Made by a program: the position numbers and the translations under genes
Assembly (NCBI RefSeq): GCF_018618415.1
Contig: NZ_JACSMA010000002.1
Location: forward strand, 372,001-436,000
DNA length: 64,000 nucleotides
Reading direction: 5' to 3'
Origin: Exiguobacterium sp. s146
GTDB lineage: Bacteria > Bacillota > Bacilli > Exiguobacteriales > Exiguobacteriaceae
In this document: one piece after another, positions 28,553 through 37,575 of the stretch
Numbering within the stretch: the first letter of the stretch is position 1
How the letters are laid out: every line of letters begins with the position of its first letter
The notes under the pieces: generated by a model
Databases searched by the model: none
What the model saw: the letters and a program-made list of their open reading frames with translations, nothing else
What the model was told of the DNA's origin: nothing

Positions 28553-29329
28553 ATGGAAGATAAGAAAGTAGTCTTTTTTGACATCGATGGCACGTTGCTC
28601 CATGAAGGGTCGTACATTCCCCCTTCGACGATTGCGGCCATTCAGCAGCTGCGTCACAACGGCGTCGAAACGTTCATCGCGACGGGGCGTGGCCCGGCGA
28701 TGTTATCCGATATCCCAGAACAGCTCGGCATCGACAGCTTCGTCTGTTACAACGGACAAATCGTCGTCCACCAAGGCGAGGTCGTCTATCGGAACACGTT
28801 GCCGACCGACGCGCTCCGTCGCTTGACCGATCATGCCGGCTCAAACGACCATACGCTCGTCTATCTCGGACAACATCGTGGCGGTGCGACGAAAGCGAAC
28901 GACCATGTCGTCGAACAGTCGCTCGGCGAACTCGACATGCCGATTCCGACATATGACCCGAACTTCCATATCGAACAGGCCGTCTATCAGACGCTCCTCT
29001 ATTGCACGCCTGAAGAAGAGCATCATTATGTGGACGCGTATGGCGAGTTTGATTTCATCCGCTGGCATCCGCACGCCATGGACGTCATCAACCGTGGCGC
29101 CAGCAAAGCCGACGGTATCCGCCATTTCATCGAGACGAACGGCTACCGACTCGAGAATACGTACGCATTCGGCGACGCCTTGAACGATTTGGCGATGCTC
29201 CAATACGTCGGAACCGGCATCGCCATGGGCAATGCCCGTGTCGAAGCGAAAGAAGTCGCCGACTTCGTGACGAAGTCGATTCTCGAAGACGGCATCGAGT
29301 ACGGCTTAAAATCAATGAAGCTCATCTAA
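28553..29329 (+). CDS. ykrA: Cof-type HAD hydrolase (YkrA)
   Basis: HAD-superfamily IIB sugar-phosphate-type phosphatase, 258 residues. Motif I FFDIDGTLLH (nucleophile and acid/base aspartates at residues 9 and 11), motif II FIATGRG (near 40), motif III lysine in GASKADGIRHF (near 183), motif IV FGDALNDLAML (near 204) and a Cof-type C2 cap between. Substrate unknown. It lies next to rnjA as ykrA does in B. subtilis, but divergent and with its own start region. A short hairpin GTATGC/GCATAAC is near its promoter. Confidence 0.88.
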   Translation: MEDKKVVFFDIDGTLLHEGSYIPPSTIAAIQQLRHNGVETFIATGRGPAMLSDIPEQLGIDSFVCYNGQIVVHQGEVVYRNTLPTDALRRLTDHAGSNDHTLVYLGQHRGGATKANDHVVEQSLGELDMPIPTYDPNFHIEQAVYQTLLYCTPEEEHHYVDAYGEFDFIRWHPHAMDVINRGASKADGIRHFIETNGYRLENTYAFGDALNDLAMLQYVGTGIAMGNARVEAKEVADFVTKSILEDGIEYGLKSMKLI

Positions 29330-29330
29330 T

Positions 29331-29362
29331 GAAAAACGAGAGGCGCACGCCTCTCGTTTTTT
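29331..29362. terminator. Bidirectional terminator between ykrA and ktrC
   Basis: ACGAGAGGC-GCAC-GCCTCTCGT with A- and T-runs on the two sides. Confidence 0.9.
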
Positions 29363-30024
29363 TATCTGGACCGAAGTGTACGTTCGAGTCGATCCAAGTC
29401 CGTGTCTTTTCCGATGATGATCAAGATGTCCTCTGGCAAAATCATCTCGTCGGCTTGCGGTGAGATGATGACGTCGTCATTGCGGCGCACCGCGACGATG
29501 TTGACGCCGTATTTGGCGCGAAGGTCTAAATCGATGAGCGACTTGTTCGACAATTTGTCTGACGCTTTAATTTCAACGATCGAGTGCTCGTTCGAGAGTT
29601 CGAGGTAGTCAAGGATGCTTTGGCTCATCAATCCGTTCGCAATCCGAATGCCCATGTCACGCTCTGGGTGGACGATGTTATCGGCCCCGATGCGGCGCAA
29701 CACTTTCTCGTGATAATCATTCGTCGCCTTGACCGTGATGATTTGAACACCGAGCTCTTTTAAGATGAGCGTCGTCAAAATCGAGGCTTGGATGTTTTCA
29801 CCGATGGCCACGATCACGTGTTCAAAGTTGCGAATGCCGAGACTTTTCAATACGTTCTCGTCGGTCGTATCCGCGATGACCGCATGTGTCGCCAATCCCA
29901 TAAACTCGTTGACGCGTTCTTCATCGGCATCAATCGCCAACACATCGTAACCGTTCGCCGACAGTTCACGAACGATCGAGCCGCCAAACCGTCCTAATCC
30001 GATGACTGCAAATTCACCTGTCAT
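29362..30024 (-). CDS. ktrC: Potassium-uptake RCK regulatory subunit KtrC/KtrA
   Basis: Cytoplasmic ring-forming subunit that gates a KtrB/KtrD K+ channel. About 220 residues: RCK-N Rossmann domain with VIGLGRFGGSIV (near 6) and AIDADEERV binding ATP/NAD or c-di-AMP in the C-lobe, then an RCK-C domain (IVEIKASDKLSNKSLIDLDL, near 135). Two starts are possible: an upstream ATG directly touching AGGAAAGGG, or the ATG at 30024, which gives the family's normal N-terminus and was chosen. No KtrB/D partner is in this window; it must be elsewhere, as for B. subtilis ktrC/ktrD. Confidence 0.92.
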   Translation of the reverse strand: MTGEFAVIGLGRFGGSIVRELSANGYDVLAIDADEERVNEFMGLATHAVIADTTDENVLKSLGIRNFEHVIVAIGENIQASILTTLILKELGVQIITVKATNDYHEKVLRRIGADNIVHPERDMGIRIANGLMSQSILDYLELSNEHSIVEIKASDKLSNKSLIDLDLRAKYGVNIVAVRRNDDVIISPQADEMILPEDILIIIGKDTDLDRLERTLRSR

Positions 30025-30103
30025 AATTTCATACATCCCTTTCCTACGCTGTTTCTGTTCTCGATTCTTCGTACAGTGTAACCGATTCCCTTCAAAAAAA
30101 CTA

Positions 30104-30136
30104 TATAAAAAAAGACCGGAAAATCCGGTCTTTACG
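30104..30136 (-). terminator. Terminator after cydAB
   Basis: AAAGACCGG-ATTTTCC-type hairpin (AAAGACCGG / CCGGTCTTT) followed by a T-run on the minus strand. Confidence 0.88.
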
Positions 30137-31163
30137 CTTTACCACTCGAACGCTTTCCACGTACGTAATCATTGTCGAACAAGAACAGGCGTAGTAAGAG
30201 ATACAGCGCCGGTACGAGCAAGAGCAATCCGAGGATGAAGACGACGACGAGGGCGATGGCCATCGACTCGTTGACGACGCTTCCGTTGATGTCGATGTAC
30301 GGATAAAGGATGTACGGCAAGTGCGTATAACCGTATCCGAACCAGGCCATAAAGAACTGACCCATGACCATCAAGAACGCGAGGCCGTAGTTGCGTTTCA
30401 TGTAGACGAGCGCAACCGCTATAGCGAAGAAGATGAAGCTTGTGGCGAACCACCACCAGTTGCCGGCTAAGATACTCTCATAATGCCAAGCCGCCTGCGA
30501 CTTCAACCCGAAGAAGACGAGGCCCGACGCGATAATCGTCGGTACACTCCAGAACAAGGCCCATTTCCGAACGAGCGGGACCGCCTGGGCGTCACGCGCC
30601 TTGTCGGCATAGAACAAGAGGAACATGGCACTAATATAGAGCACCGACACGATGGCCAAGATGACGACGGTCCAAGAGTAGAAGTTGGTGAACAACTTCA
30701 TGCCGTCAAAGAAGACGCCGGACTCGGTCTCATTGATGAATCCGCCTTGGCTGACCGTGAGCACGGTCGACATCGACGCCGGGATTAACAATCCGGTCGC
30801 ACCATACAAGAACATATAGAACGTGCTCTCTTTTGAGCCATAGTTGGCGAACGCGTAGAAACTACCGCGAATCGCCAACAGAATCAACACGACCGAGGCC
30901 GGTACGAGAAGCGCCGTCCCGTAATAGTACGCCGTGTCCGGAAAGAACCCGACGATCCCGACGAAGAAGAAGACGAAGAACACGTTCGTCACTTCCCACG
31001 TCGGCGATAAATACCGTGCAATCAGACGGTTGATCTTTTGGTCCCGCTTCGTGTACTTACTATAGAAAGCGAAGAAGCCGGCACCGAAATCAATCGATGC
31101 GACGATGAGATAGCCGTACAAAAACGTCCATAGTACGGCAATCCCTAATTCTTGAATCTGCAT
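30132..31163 (-). CDS. cydB: Cytochrome bd oxidase subunit II
   Basis: 343-residue integral membrane subunit with eight or nine hydrophobic helices that partners CydA in the quinol oxidase for low oxygen. It opens LGIAVLWTFLYGYLIVASID and the segment YLSPTWEVTNVFFVFFFVG (near 75) is characteristic. I chose the ATG at 31163 with GGAGGG six nt upstream; that site overlaps the cydA stop, so translation is coupled. The cydC/cydD exporter genes are not in the window. Confidence 0.93.
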   Translation of the reverse strand: MQIQELGIAVLWTFLYGYLIVASIDFGAGFFAFYSKYTKRDQKINRLIARYLSPTWEVTNVFFVFFFVGIVGFFPDTAYYYGTALLVPASVVLILLAIRGSFYAFANYGSKESTFYMFLYGATGLLIPASMSTVLTVSQGGFINETESGVFFDGMKLFTNFYSWTVVILAIVSVLYISAMFLLFYADKARDAQAVPLVRKWALFWSVPTIIASGLVFFGLKSQAAWHYESILAGNWWWFATSFIFFAIAVALVYMKRNYGLAFLMVMGQFFMAWFGYGYTHLPYILYPYIDINGSVVNESMAIALVVVFILGLLLLVPALYLLLRLFLFDNDYVRGKRSSGKA

Positions 31164-31177
31164 GTCATACCCTCCGA

Positions 31178-32566
31178 TCACACTTCATCTGCGAACATCG
31201 CTTCACCGCGATGCTCCGATTGTTTTAGTTCTTTCCCTACTGGGTTGTCCTTGAACAGACGAGTCAAGACGAGTACCGTGACCACGCCAAGAACTGCATA
31301 CAGGATCGCAAAGGCGATAAGCATCCATCCTACGTTTGCCGATGTCGTCGCCGCTTCACTCGTGCGCATCAAATCGTAAAGCGCCCACGGCTGACGGCCG
31401 AACTCTGCGAAGAACCAACCAAATTCGATGGCCATCATCGCGAGCGGACCGCCTGCGGCGATGGCGATGAGCATCGGTTTACTGAATTGAGGCAGCCGCT
31501 TGATATACCGTCCGAGCACGAACAAGAACGAAATCAAGGCCAGTAACATCCCAATCCCGACCATCGCGTCGAACAGATAGTGGATGAACAGTGGAGGTTG
31601 ATCTTCTTTCGCAAATTCATCAAGACCGGTCACCTCGTAGTTCGGGACACCGCCCGCTAAGATTGACAAGGCGTACGGAATCTTCAAGGCGCCACGTACT
31701 TCGTAACCGCCCGCTCCGTCTTCTTCAAGCCATCCGCCTAAAATCAGTTCGGCTTCCGAGGAGGTTTCAAAATGCCACTCCGCCGCCGCCAATTTGTCTG
31801 GCTGGTACTTCGCCAAGTATTTACCTGAGAAGTCACCGACGAGAGCAGTCGCAATCGCGAAGATGAGCGCTACCGTCATCGTCAAACGAAGACCTTTTTT
31901 ATGATACTCGATTGACAACTTGTCGAGTTGGTTCCGTCGTTGACGGAGCAACTGGACAGCGGCGATGGCCGCTAAAATGAAAGCCGATGTCAGAATGGCC
32001 GACGTCAAGACGTGCGCCATTTTTGTCGGCATCGCCGGACTGAACATCGCCTCGAGCGGACTCACGTTGGCGAGTCGGCCATCGACGATATCAAATCCGA
32101 CCGGCTGGTTCATGAAGCTGTTGACGGTCGTAATGAAGAACCCTGAGAACAAAGCTCCGACCGCGACCGGAATCCCGACAAGCATATGATGCCACGGGTT
32201 TTTAAACCGATCCCACGTGTACAAGTAAATCCCGAGGAAGATCGCTTCAAAGAAGAAGGCGAACGTTTCCATGAACAGTGGAAGTGCGATCGTTTGACCG
32301 GCGACCCGCATGAGGTTCGGCCAAAGTAAAGACAGCTGGAGCCCGATTGCCGTACCTGTCACGACACCGACCGCTACTGTGACGACGTATCCCCGTGACC
32401 ACCGACGGGCCATCAAGGTGTATTTCGGATCTTTCTTTTTAATACCTAGAAATTCTGCCAATAAAATGAGTAATGGAACCCCGACGCCGATTGTGGCAAA
32501 TATCACGTGGAAACCCAACGTGAGTGCCGTTAACGCCCGGCTCATCAGGACAGGATCTTGAAACAT
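31178..32566 (-). CDS. cydA: Cytochrome bd oxidase subunit I
   Basis: 462-residue quinol oxidase subunit carrying hemes b558, b595 and d. MSRALTALTLGFHVIFATIG near the N-terminus holds the heme b595 histidine; the loop GWFFAEFGRQPWALYDLMRT is near 388. The periplasmic Q-loop between the helices is short, as in the cyanide-insensitive-type and Bacillus enzymes rather than E. coli CydA. First gene of cydAB. The 268-nt upstream region contains only weak Rex-like sequences. ATG after GATAGGAGGTAA. Confidence 0.95.
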   Translation of the reverse strand: MFQDPVLMSRALTALTLGFHVIFATIGVGVPLLILLAEFLGIKKKDPKYTLMARRWSRGYVVTVAVGVVTGTAIGLQLSLLWPNLMRVAGQTIALPLFMETFAFFFEAIFLGIYLYTWDRFKNPWHHMLVGIPVAVGALFSGFFITTVNSFMNQPVGFDIVDGRLANVSPLEAMFSPAMPTKMAHVLTSAILTSAFILAAIAAVQLLRQRRNQLDKLSIEYHKKGLRLTMTVALIFAIATALVGDFSGKYLAKYQPDKLAAAEWHFETSSEAELILGGWLEEDGAGGYEVRGALKIPYALSILAGGVPNYEVTGLDEFAKEDQPPLFIHYLFDAMVGIGMLLALISFLFVLGRYIKRLPQFSKPMLIAIAAGGPLAMMAIEFGWFFAEFGRQPWALYDLMRTSEAATTSANVGWMLIAFAILYAVLGVVTVLVLTRLFKDNPVGKELKQSEHRGEAMFADEV

Positions 32567-32803
32567 CTATTGATTACCTCCTATCTCTCTCTAGCGCGTT
32601 AAACCAATGTGCACCGCGCAACATCACAGATGATTTCCCTTGGATACCCTTATCATAATGATTTTATATAGCGCTGTAATGTCTCAATGCTTGAGTTCGC
32701 AAAATGTTCACATTTGAGCAAGCTTAACAAAATCGACGCTTTACAACTCTTACTTTTTTCCCAAATCTTTAACGATTCACGCACAATTCTACACATTTCA
32801 TAC

Positions 32804-32832
32804 AAAAAAGCGGACACCGTCGTGTCCGCTTG
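32804..32832 (-). terminator. Terminator after the deacetylase gene
   Basis: GCGGACAC-GACG-GTGTCCGC with six T on the minus strand side. Confidence 0.88.
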
Positions 32833-32834
32833 CT

Positions 32835-33956
32835 TCATTTAATGATGGCCGTTCTAAAGAAATGATCGAACAATTCGATGGCGACATCGATGGCCCGTTC
32901 ATCCGGATTGAGCGTCGATTGATGAAGACCCGACCCCATATCGTTCACACCGAGCCAGACCATAAACCCAGGTACTTGTTTCAGCATGTATCCGAAATCT
33001 TCCCCGGTCATGGCCGGGACGCACGTCTTGTAAGAGTATCCGACTTCCTCGACCGCTTCTTCGAATTGGAACAAATACCGCTCGTCATTGACGACCTCGT
33101 GGTAGCGGTTGCCGAACTCGAGGTCGATGTGGACGTTATACGTCATCTCCACCCCGGCGATGATTTGACGGATGCGCCGTTCGAGCACGACCATTTCCTT
33201 GTCCGACAAGGCCCGAATCGTTCCGTCGAGTTTCGCCGTGTCCGCGATGATGTTCTCTTTCGTCCCGGCCGTCACTTTCCCGATTGAGACGACGGCGCTG
33301 CCCATCGGGTCGATGTTCCGCGAGACGATTGTTTGCAGCTGCATAATCAACGCGGCCTGGACAATCACGGCATCAATCCCGGCGTGCGGGAAGGCACCGT
33401 GACCGCCTTTTCCATGAATCGTCAAATGTAACTCACGCGCACTCGCGAACAGTACACCCGGACGCGACGCGATTGTGCCGACCGGATATTCCGGCGCGAC
33501 GTGCAGTCCGAACATCGCATCAGGGCGGAAGTGATAAAACAATTCCGACACGGCCATCGGTTCGGCTCCACCCGGACCTTCTTCGGCCGGTTGGAAGAAG
33601 ATGACAAGGTGGTGGTCGAGCGGCTGCTCAACGGCCCGTTTAATCAATCCGAGGGCAATTGCCATGTGGACGTCGTGGCCACAGGCGTGCATCATCCCTT
33701 CATGAATCGAGGCGAACTCGAGTCCCGTCTCTTCCGTAATCGGCAAACCGTCCATGTCGGCCCGGTACCCAATCGTCTTCTCACCGACGAGTCCGTCGAT
33801 GCGGACGAACAAACCGGTGCGCCAATGCGAGATGTGTACCCGCGGCGAGTTCAACGACCGAATCAGCTCCTCGAGCGTCGCTTGTGTCTTGAACTCTTCA
33901 TAGCCTCGTTCTGGAATCAAATGTAACTGCCGTCTTGCCTCAATTGCCCAACTCAT
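32835..33956 (-). CDS. N-acetyldiaminopimelate deacetylase (M20 family, YkuR-type)
   Basis: Zn-dependent M20/amidohydrolase, 373 residues, expected to release acetate from N-acetyl-diaminopimelate in the acetylase branch of lysine/peptidoglycan precursor synthesis. Motifs: HLIPERGYEEF, ADMDGLPITEETG, CGHDVHMA (near 91) and QPAEEGPGGAEPM (near 121), and GKGGHGAFPHAG in the dimer/lid domain. Overall similarity is to B. subtilis YkuR/DapL. In B. subtilis it follows dapH (ykuQ); here dapH is absent and ccpC lies upstream with a 4-nt overlap, so this is inferred from family rather than from operon. Confidence 0.85.
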   Translation of the reverse strand: MSWAIEARRQLHLIPERGYEEFKTQATLEELIRSLNSPRVHISHWRTGLFVRIDGLVGEKTIGYRADMDGLPITEETGLEFASIHEGMMHACGHDVHMAIALGLIKRAVEQPLDHHLVIFFQPAEEGPGGAEPMAVSELFYHFRPDAMFGLHVAPEYPVGTIASRPGVLFASARELHLTIHGKGGHGAFPHAGIDAVIVQAALIMQLQTIVSRNIDPMGSAVVSIGKVTAGTKENIIADTAKLDGTIRALSDKEMVVLERRIRQIIAGVEMTYNVHIDLEFGNRYHEVVNDERYLFQFEEAVEEVGYSYKTCVPAMTGEDFGYMLKQVPGFMVWLGVNDMGSGLHQSTLNPDERAIDVAIELFDHFFRTAIIK

Positions 33957-34831
33957 TCCACACTCTCCTTTGTCACTTCATCAACAATTTCCCAAAACGC
34001 CTTCACTTGCGCGAGCTCGAGCATCGACTCGGTCGAGAGCATCCACGTGTCCCGGACGAGCGGCGTCCCGTCCGACGACGTGAGCGGAATCTTATTGATT
34101 TCCTCCACATCACGAATCGTCGACTCGGGTAAAATCGCGAATCCGATTCCGTGTAACGCCATCTGTTTGCACGTCTCGATTTGGTCGACGACGAGCGTTG
34201 TGAGCGGCGGGCTCGAGAAGCGCTCTTGCCACCACTCCAAAATTTCTTGATAGTACGTCGAGTCACTCTTGAATTGAATGAACGAACGCTCGTTGTTTTT
34301 TAATTGTTTTAAATCGGTCATCCGCAAGTCGACCAGGTGGAGCGAATCCGAGAACAGTTTCATCTTCTCGCCGCGCCAATCCGGATTCCCGCGAATGATG
34401 CCGATATGGAAATTTTCCTCTAGCATATAGCGCATCATCTCGCTTGACCAGCCTGTCACCAGTTTGACCCGGACCGACGGATACCGCTCGACGAATCGTT
34501 TCAAGACGCGCGGTAGCCAATACTGCCCCATGATGGATGCGACGGCAATTTTTAAAGTACCATACACCTCACCTTGTTGCGCTGTCAACTCTCCGCGCAG
34601 CTCCTGCTCTTCGCTATACATCTTCTTCGCGAAGTCGATAATTTTTTCACCGTCCGGCGTCAGTGCGAGGCCCCGTGTCGAACGGACGAAAATTTTCTTG
34701 CCCCACTGATGCTCGATTGTGACGAGACGCTGACTGAGTGCGGGCTGGGAGACGAACAGGCGCTCCGCCGCTTTACGCATATTCAACTCTTCGGCGAGGA
34801 CGATTAACACTTCCACTTCTGATACTTGCAT
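33953..34831 (-). CDS. ccpC: LysR-family regulator CcpC
   Basis: 292-residue LysR-type transcription factor that represses TCA-branch genes (citB, citZ) with citrate as coeffector in B. subtilis. The helix-turn-helix LAEELNMRKAAERLFVSQPA (residues ~12-31) and the effector-domain phrases FIQFKSDSTYYQEI and QIETCKQMALHGIGFAILP match CcpC very closely. It overlaps the deacetylase gene by 4 nt and is co-transcribed with it. LysR proteins often control a divergent gene; the divergent gene here is bdbC, but I see no typical T-N11-A evidence strong enough to claim it. Confidence 0.93.
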   Translation of the reverse strand: MQVSEVEVLIVLAEELNMRKAAERLFVSQPALSQRLVTIEHQWGKKIFVRSTRGLALTPDGEKIIDFAKKMYSEEQELRGELTAQQGEVYGTLKIAVASIMGQYWLPRVLKRFVERYPSVRVKLVTGWSSEMMRYMLEENFHIGIIRGNPDWRGEKMKLFSDSLHLVDLRMTDLKQLKNNERSFIQFKSDSTYYQEILEWWQERFSSPPLTTLVVDQIETCKQMALHGIGFAILPESTIRDVEEINKIPLTSSDGTPLVRDTWMLSTESMLELAQVKAFWEIVDEVTKESVE

Positions 34832-34941
34832 GACGTCACCTATTTCTCTATCGTTTCAAAGATTGTATACTGGATACGTTATTGTTTCACTGTATCATAT
34901 CATGTTTGTCGATTAGTTTTGAATTGTCAGGAGGAAATCAG

Positions 34942-35331
34942 ATGCAACGTCATCATTTTGCCTTTATTGTCGCCACGATCGCGACGCTCGGCAGTCTTTA
35001 TTTCTCAGAAATCATGCTGTATGTGCCATGCAAGTTATGTTGGTTCCAACGCATATTTATGTATCCGCTCGCCATCTATTACTTGACGGTGCTGCTCTCG
35101 AACCGTTCCGTGAACAAATTGTTCGTCGGTCTCATGGCCGGTGCGGGGTGGGCGATTGCGCTCTATCACGTCATTCTCGAACGCATCCCGAACGGTGACG
35201 CGTTCTGCAGCAACGACTGTTTGATTCGTTGGGTGAACTACTTCGGGTTTCTCACAATCCCGTTGCTCAGCTTGATTGCGTTCACGCTCATCTTGCTCAT
35301 CCAATTCGTGCCGACACGCGCGAAGCGCTAA
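34942..35331 (+). CDS. bdbC: Disulfide bond formation protein BdbC (DsbB family)
   Basis: 129-residue membrane quinone-linked oxidoreductase that re-oxidises an extracytoplasmic thiol oxidase. Four hydrophobic segments, a CxxC in PCKLCWFQR (near 33) and a second pair in CSNDC (near 94), both extracellular as expected for DsbB/BdbC. ATG at 34942 follows GGAGG; the 20 upstream codons lack a site. A cognate BdbD is not adjacent. Ends in a strong terminator. Confidence 0.92.
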   Translation: MQRHHFAFIVATIATLGSLYFSEIMLYVPCKLCWFQRIFMYPLAIYYLTVLLSNRSVNKLFVGLMAGAGWAIALYHVILERIPNGDAFCSNDCLIRWVNYFGFLTIPLLSLIAFTLILLIQFVPTRAKR

Positions 35332-35344
35332 TCTGTGATACACA

Positions 35345-35378
35345 AAAGAACCGGTCTATCGATCGGTTCTTTTGTTTG
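35345..35378 (+). terminator. Terminator after bdbC
   Basis: AAAAGAACCGGTC-TATC-GATCGGTTCTTTTG with T-run. Confidence 0.9.
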
Positions 35379-35393
35379 ATTTATTATTGCTTT

Positions 35394-35672
35394 GGCCGGC
35401 ATCCTTCGTTCCTGGGGCGATGCGGATGCCTCCGCAGCGCGAATCGCGCTTTACGGGGTCGTCCTTGCATCGCTCTCCCCTAGGAGTTCGGTTGCCGGCT
35501 TTTGGCATCGATTGATCTGTAGCGTAGGGAAGTCCCTTCGATCCGGCCCGTGGCGCCCTGACTCATGCAGGAAATCAATCCGACGAAGACCCCGCAGTGC
35601 CGGATTCGGCGCGAGGAGGCTTCGGGATTGCCTGCTGAAAGCATGGGCGCCTAACGGGACGGTTCGAAAGCT
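35394..35672 (+). ncRNA. Structured non-coding element, possibly a genome repeat (two nested helix domains)
   Basis: No credible ORF. Domain 1 (35395-35499): GCCGGC closes with GCCGGC; CCT-GGG-GCGATGC (35411-35423) pairs with GCATCGC-CCC-AGG (35467-35484); inside are GCGGA/TCCGC and GCGCG-AAT-CGCGC hairpins. Domain 2 (35547-35658) is fully nested: CCCGT/ACGGG, GGCGCCC/GGGCGCC, GCAGG/CCTGC, CAATCC/GGATTG, CGAAG/CTTCG, and GCCG-GATT-CGGC at the tip. GACCCCGCAG and GAGGAGGC inside domain 2 resemble a widespread Bacillaceae intergenic repeat I remember. Strand is inferred from that resemblance. It lies between the terminators of bdbC and nadE. Confidence 0.6.
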
Positions 35673-35679
35673 ATCACAT

Positions 35680-35711
35680 AAAAAAGAACCAGCCGGGGCT
35701 GGTTTTTAACA
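35680..35711 (-). terminator. Terminator after nadE
   Basis: AAAACCAGCC-CCG-GCTGGTTCTTTTTT read on the minus strand. Confidence 0.88.
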
Positions 35712-36527
35712 TCACTGCCACCACTCGTCATAGAGCGAGGCCGGCATATGGTGCTTATGGCGTGACCGTTTGAAGATCGTCTCAATCCGTTCGGCGATGG
35801 CCGGATCGACCGACTTCCCTTCGAGGTAATCATCAAGTTGATCATATGTCATCCCGAGGGCGACCTCGTCCGGGAGTCCCGGTTTGTCATCTTCCAAATC
35901 AGCCGTCGGTACTTTGTAAATCAAGCTTTCATGCGCTTCAAGTTCATGGAGCAACGCTTTCCCTTGGCGTTTGTTCAATCCAGTGAGCGGCGTCAAATCG
36001 GCTGCCCCGTCCCCGTGCTTCGTGTAAAAACCAGTGACATATTCGGCCGCATGGTCCGTACCGACGACGAGGGCACCGTATGTGGCCGCGATGTCGTATT
36101 GCACTTTCATCCGCTCGCGCGCTTTCGTGTTGCCTTTATGGAAGTCGCCGAGCTCGAGTCCAGTCGCTTCATGGAACGCGTTGGCCGATGCATCGACGGC
36201 CGGTTTCACGTTGACCGTGAACGTCTTGTCCGGTCGAATGAAATCGAGAGCACGTTTGGCGTCGGCCTCATCATGCTGCTCGCCGTACGGGAGACGGACG
36301 GCGTAAAATGTATAGTCCGCGTTCGTTTCCTCTCGCAATTCTTCCATCGCCAGTTGACAGAGCTTGCCCGCGAGCGATGAATCCTGTCCTCCCGAGATGC
36401 CGAGGACGAGCCCGTTCGCGCCTGCCCGTTTGACGTAAGCCTTCAAAAAGTCGATCCGGCGACGAACCTCTTCGGCCGGATTGATGGATGGTTTGACGTG
36501 TGTCGAATCGATGATATGTTGCTGCAT
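35712..36527 (-). CDS. nadE: Ammonia-dependent NAD+ synthetase
   Basis: Last step of NAD synthesis: deamido-NAD + NH3 + ATP to NAD. 271 residues, the NH3-dependent (no glutaminase domain) form. P-loop [12 protein letters not shown] (near 45), [21 protein letters not shown] (near 160 to 180; cut short here to [11 protein letters not shown]) and [17 protein letters not shown] bind ATP/substrate. ATG at 36527 follows GGAGGAAG; the TTG two codons earlier is rejected. Monocistronic with its own terminator. Confidence 0.95.
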   Translation of the reverse strand: MQQHIIDSTHVKPSINPAEEVRRRIDFLKAYVKRAGANGLVLGISGGQDSSLAGKLCQLAMEELREETNADYTFYAVRLPYGEQHDEADAKRALDFIRPDKTFTVNVKPAVDASANAFHEATGLELGDFHKGNTKARERMKVQYDIAATYGALVVGTDHAAEYVTGFYTKHGDGAADLTPLTGLNKRQGKALLHELEAHESLIYKVPTADLEDDKPGLPDEVALGMTYDQLDDYLEGKSVDPAIAERIETIFKRSRHKHHMPASLYDEWWQ

Positions 36528-36607
36528 TCTCAACTTCCTCCCTATCTAATATCGGTTTGCCTAATTGTCTGACAATCTATGGATGCCGTCAACTTGTTTC
36601 ATTCCCG

Positions 36608-36644
36608 AAACAAAACGACGGAAACCTAGGTTTCCGTCGTCCGG
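36608..36644 (-). terminator. Terminator after the BsuPI lipoprotein gene
   Basis: ACGACGGAAACC-TA-GGTTTCCGTCGT followed by TTTGTTT on the minus strand. Confidence 0.92.
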
Positions 36645-37475
36645 TTATTGAATTCGGAACGATGCGACGTCGCCGCCGATAGGTGTCATCTCCAAGAATA
36701 ATGCTTTTCCTGCCGGTGGTTCTTCATCCATCAAGACACCAAACGTAAAACCGCCGCTCGTCACTTCGGCCGCACCTTGGGCATACAGATTATGACCGTC
36801 CGAGACGCTCCACTCGAATTCTTCGACGTCTGTATATCCAGAAACGTCAATCGTGTTACCGTTCAATTTGATAGCCACGTCGCGGAATGAACCGTCCGTT
36901 TGCGCGGGCTGGTCGCTCGGCTCTTCAGCCGGTTCCTCTGTCGTTTCTTCCGTCGTTTCATCGGCCGGCTCTTCCGGAGTTTCTTCCGTCGGTACCTCGG
37001 CCGCTTCGACGGTCAGCGACTGCTGATCTGTGACCGCCATCTCAGGGGCACCTTCAACTTGGGCGAGACCGACGAAATCGACCGTATATTCTCCCGCTTC
37101 GAGCGTGAGTGGGAACATTTCGTCGAACACTTTCTTCTCGCCTGGTGCCCATGTCTCTTCAATAATCGATTCCGTGAACATATATTCACTGCCGTAATCG
37201 AAGATGGTCGTGTCCCCGTTCATCACCGTCATCTGAAAGCGTTGCGACGAATTGAACGTCACGTTGACGGGCTCCTCGTTCGGATTCGTCATTGACACGG
37301 TTGCCGACAATTGTTTGGACTCGGCATCATAGCTCACGTCCGTCTCGAGTGTCAATAAGGCAGGCGGTGTCGACGTGTTACCGTCCACATCGCTCGGGTT
37401 CGCTTCTTCTTTGCTGCAAGCCGCGACGACTAACATCATCGCCGTAACGATTGCCAATAACCAAGTTTTCTTCAC
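36645..37475 (-). CDS. Lipoprotein with BsuPI-like domain and Thr/Glu/Pro-rich linker
   Basis: About 276 residues. A lipoprotein signal ends in VVAACSK. Residues ~40-150 look like an intracellular-proteinase-inhibitor BsuPI domain (an Ig-like fold: LTLETDVSYDAESKQLSATV; ETWAPGEKKVFDEMF is typical). A ~45-residue low-complexity linker of Thr, Glu and Pro follows (TEETPEEPADETTEETTEEP), then a second beta-rich domain to the end. Role of surface BsuPI proteins is unknown. Start is uncertain between GTG 37484 and GTG 37475; the latter has better spacing to GAGGAG. Confidence 0.75.
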   Translation of the reverse strand: MKKTWLLAIVTAMMLVVAACSKEEANPSDVDGNTSTPPALLTLETDVSYDAESKQLSATVSMTNPNEEPVNVTFNSSQRFQMTVMNGDTTIFDYGSEYMFTESIIEETWAPGEKKVFDEMFPLTLEAGEYTVDFVGLAQVEGAPEMAVTDQQSLTVEAAEVPTEETPEEPADETTEETTEEPAEEPSDQPAQTDGSFRDVAIKLNGNTIDVSGYTDVEEFEWSVSDGHNLYAQGAAEVTSGGFTFGVLMDEEPPAGKALFLEMTPIGGDVASFRIQ

Positions 37476-37499
37476 GTATCCCACTCTCCTCTGAAAAAT

Positions 37500-37545
37500 A
37501 AAAAAACGTCTATAGCACTAGTGTATACGTTCGTGCAGACGTTTG
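37500..37545 (-). terminator. Terminator after the 64-aa gene
   Basis: AAACGTCT..GCAC / GTGC..AGACGTTT with a long loop and seven T after it on the minus strand. Confidence 0.65.
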
Positions 37546-37575
37546 TAATGGGTTTACGGATATTATTCACCTTTA

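Noticed and set aside
32695-32711. TGTGAACATTTTGCGAA upstream of cydA as a Rex site.
   Set aside because: The right half-site has three mismatches; too weak to list.
35340-35711. A 105-codon ORF through the structured element.
   Set aside because: Composition is Arg/Ser-rich without a ribosome site, and the DNA is explained by paired arms.
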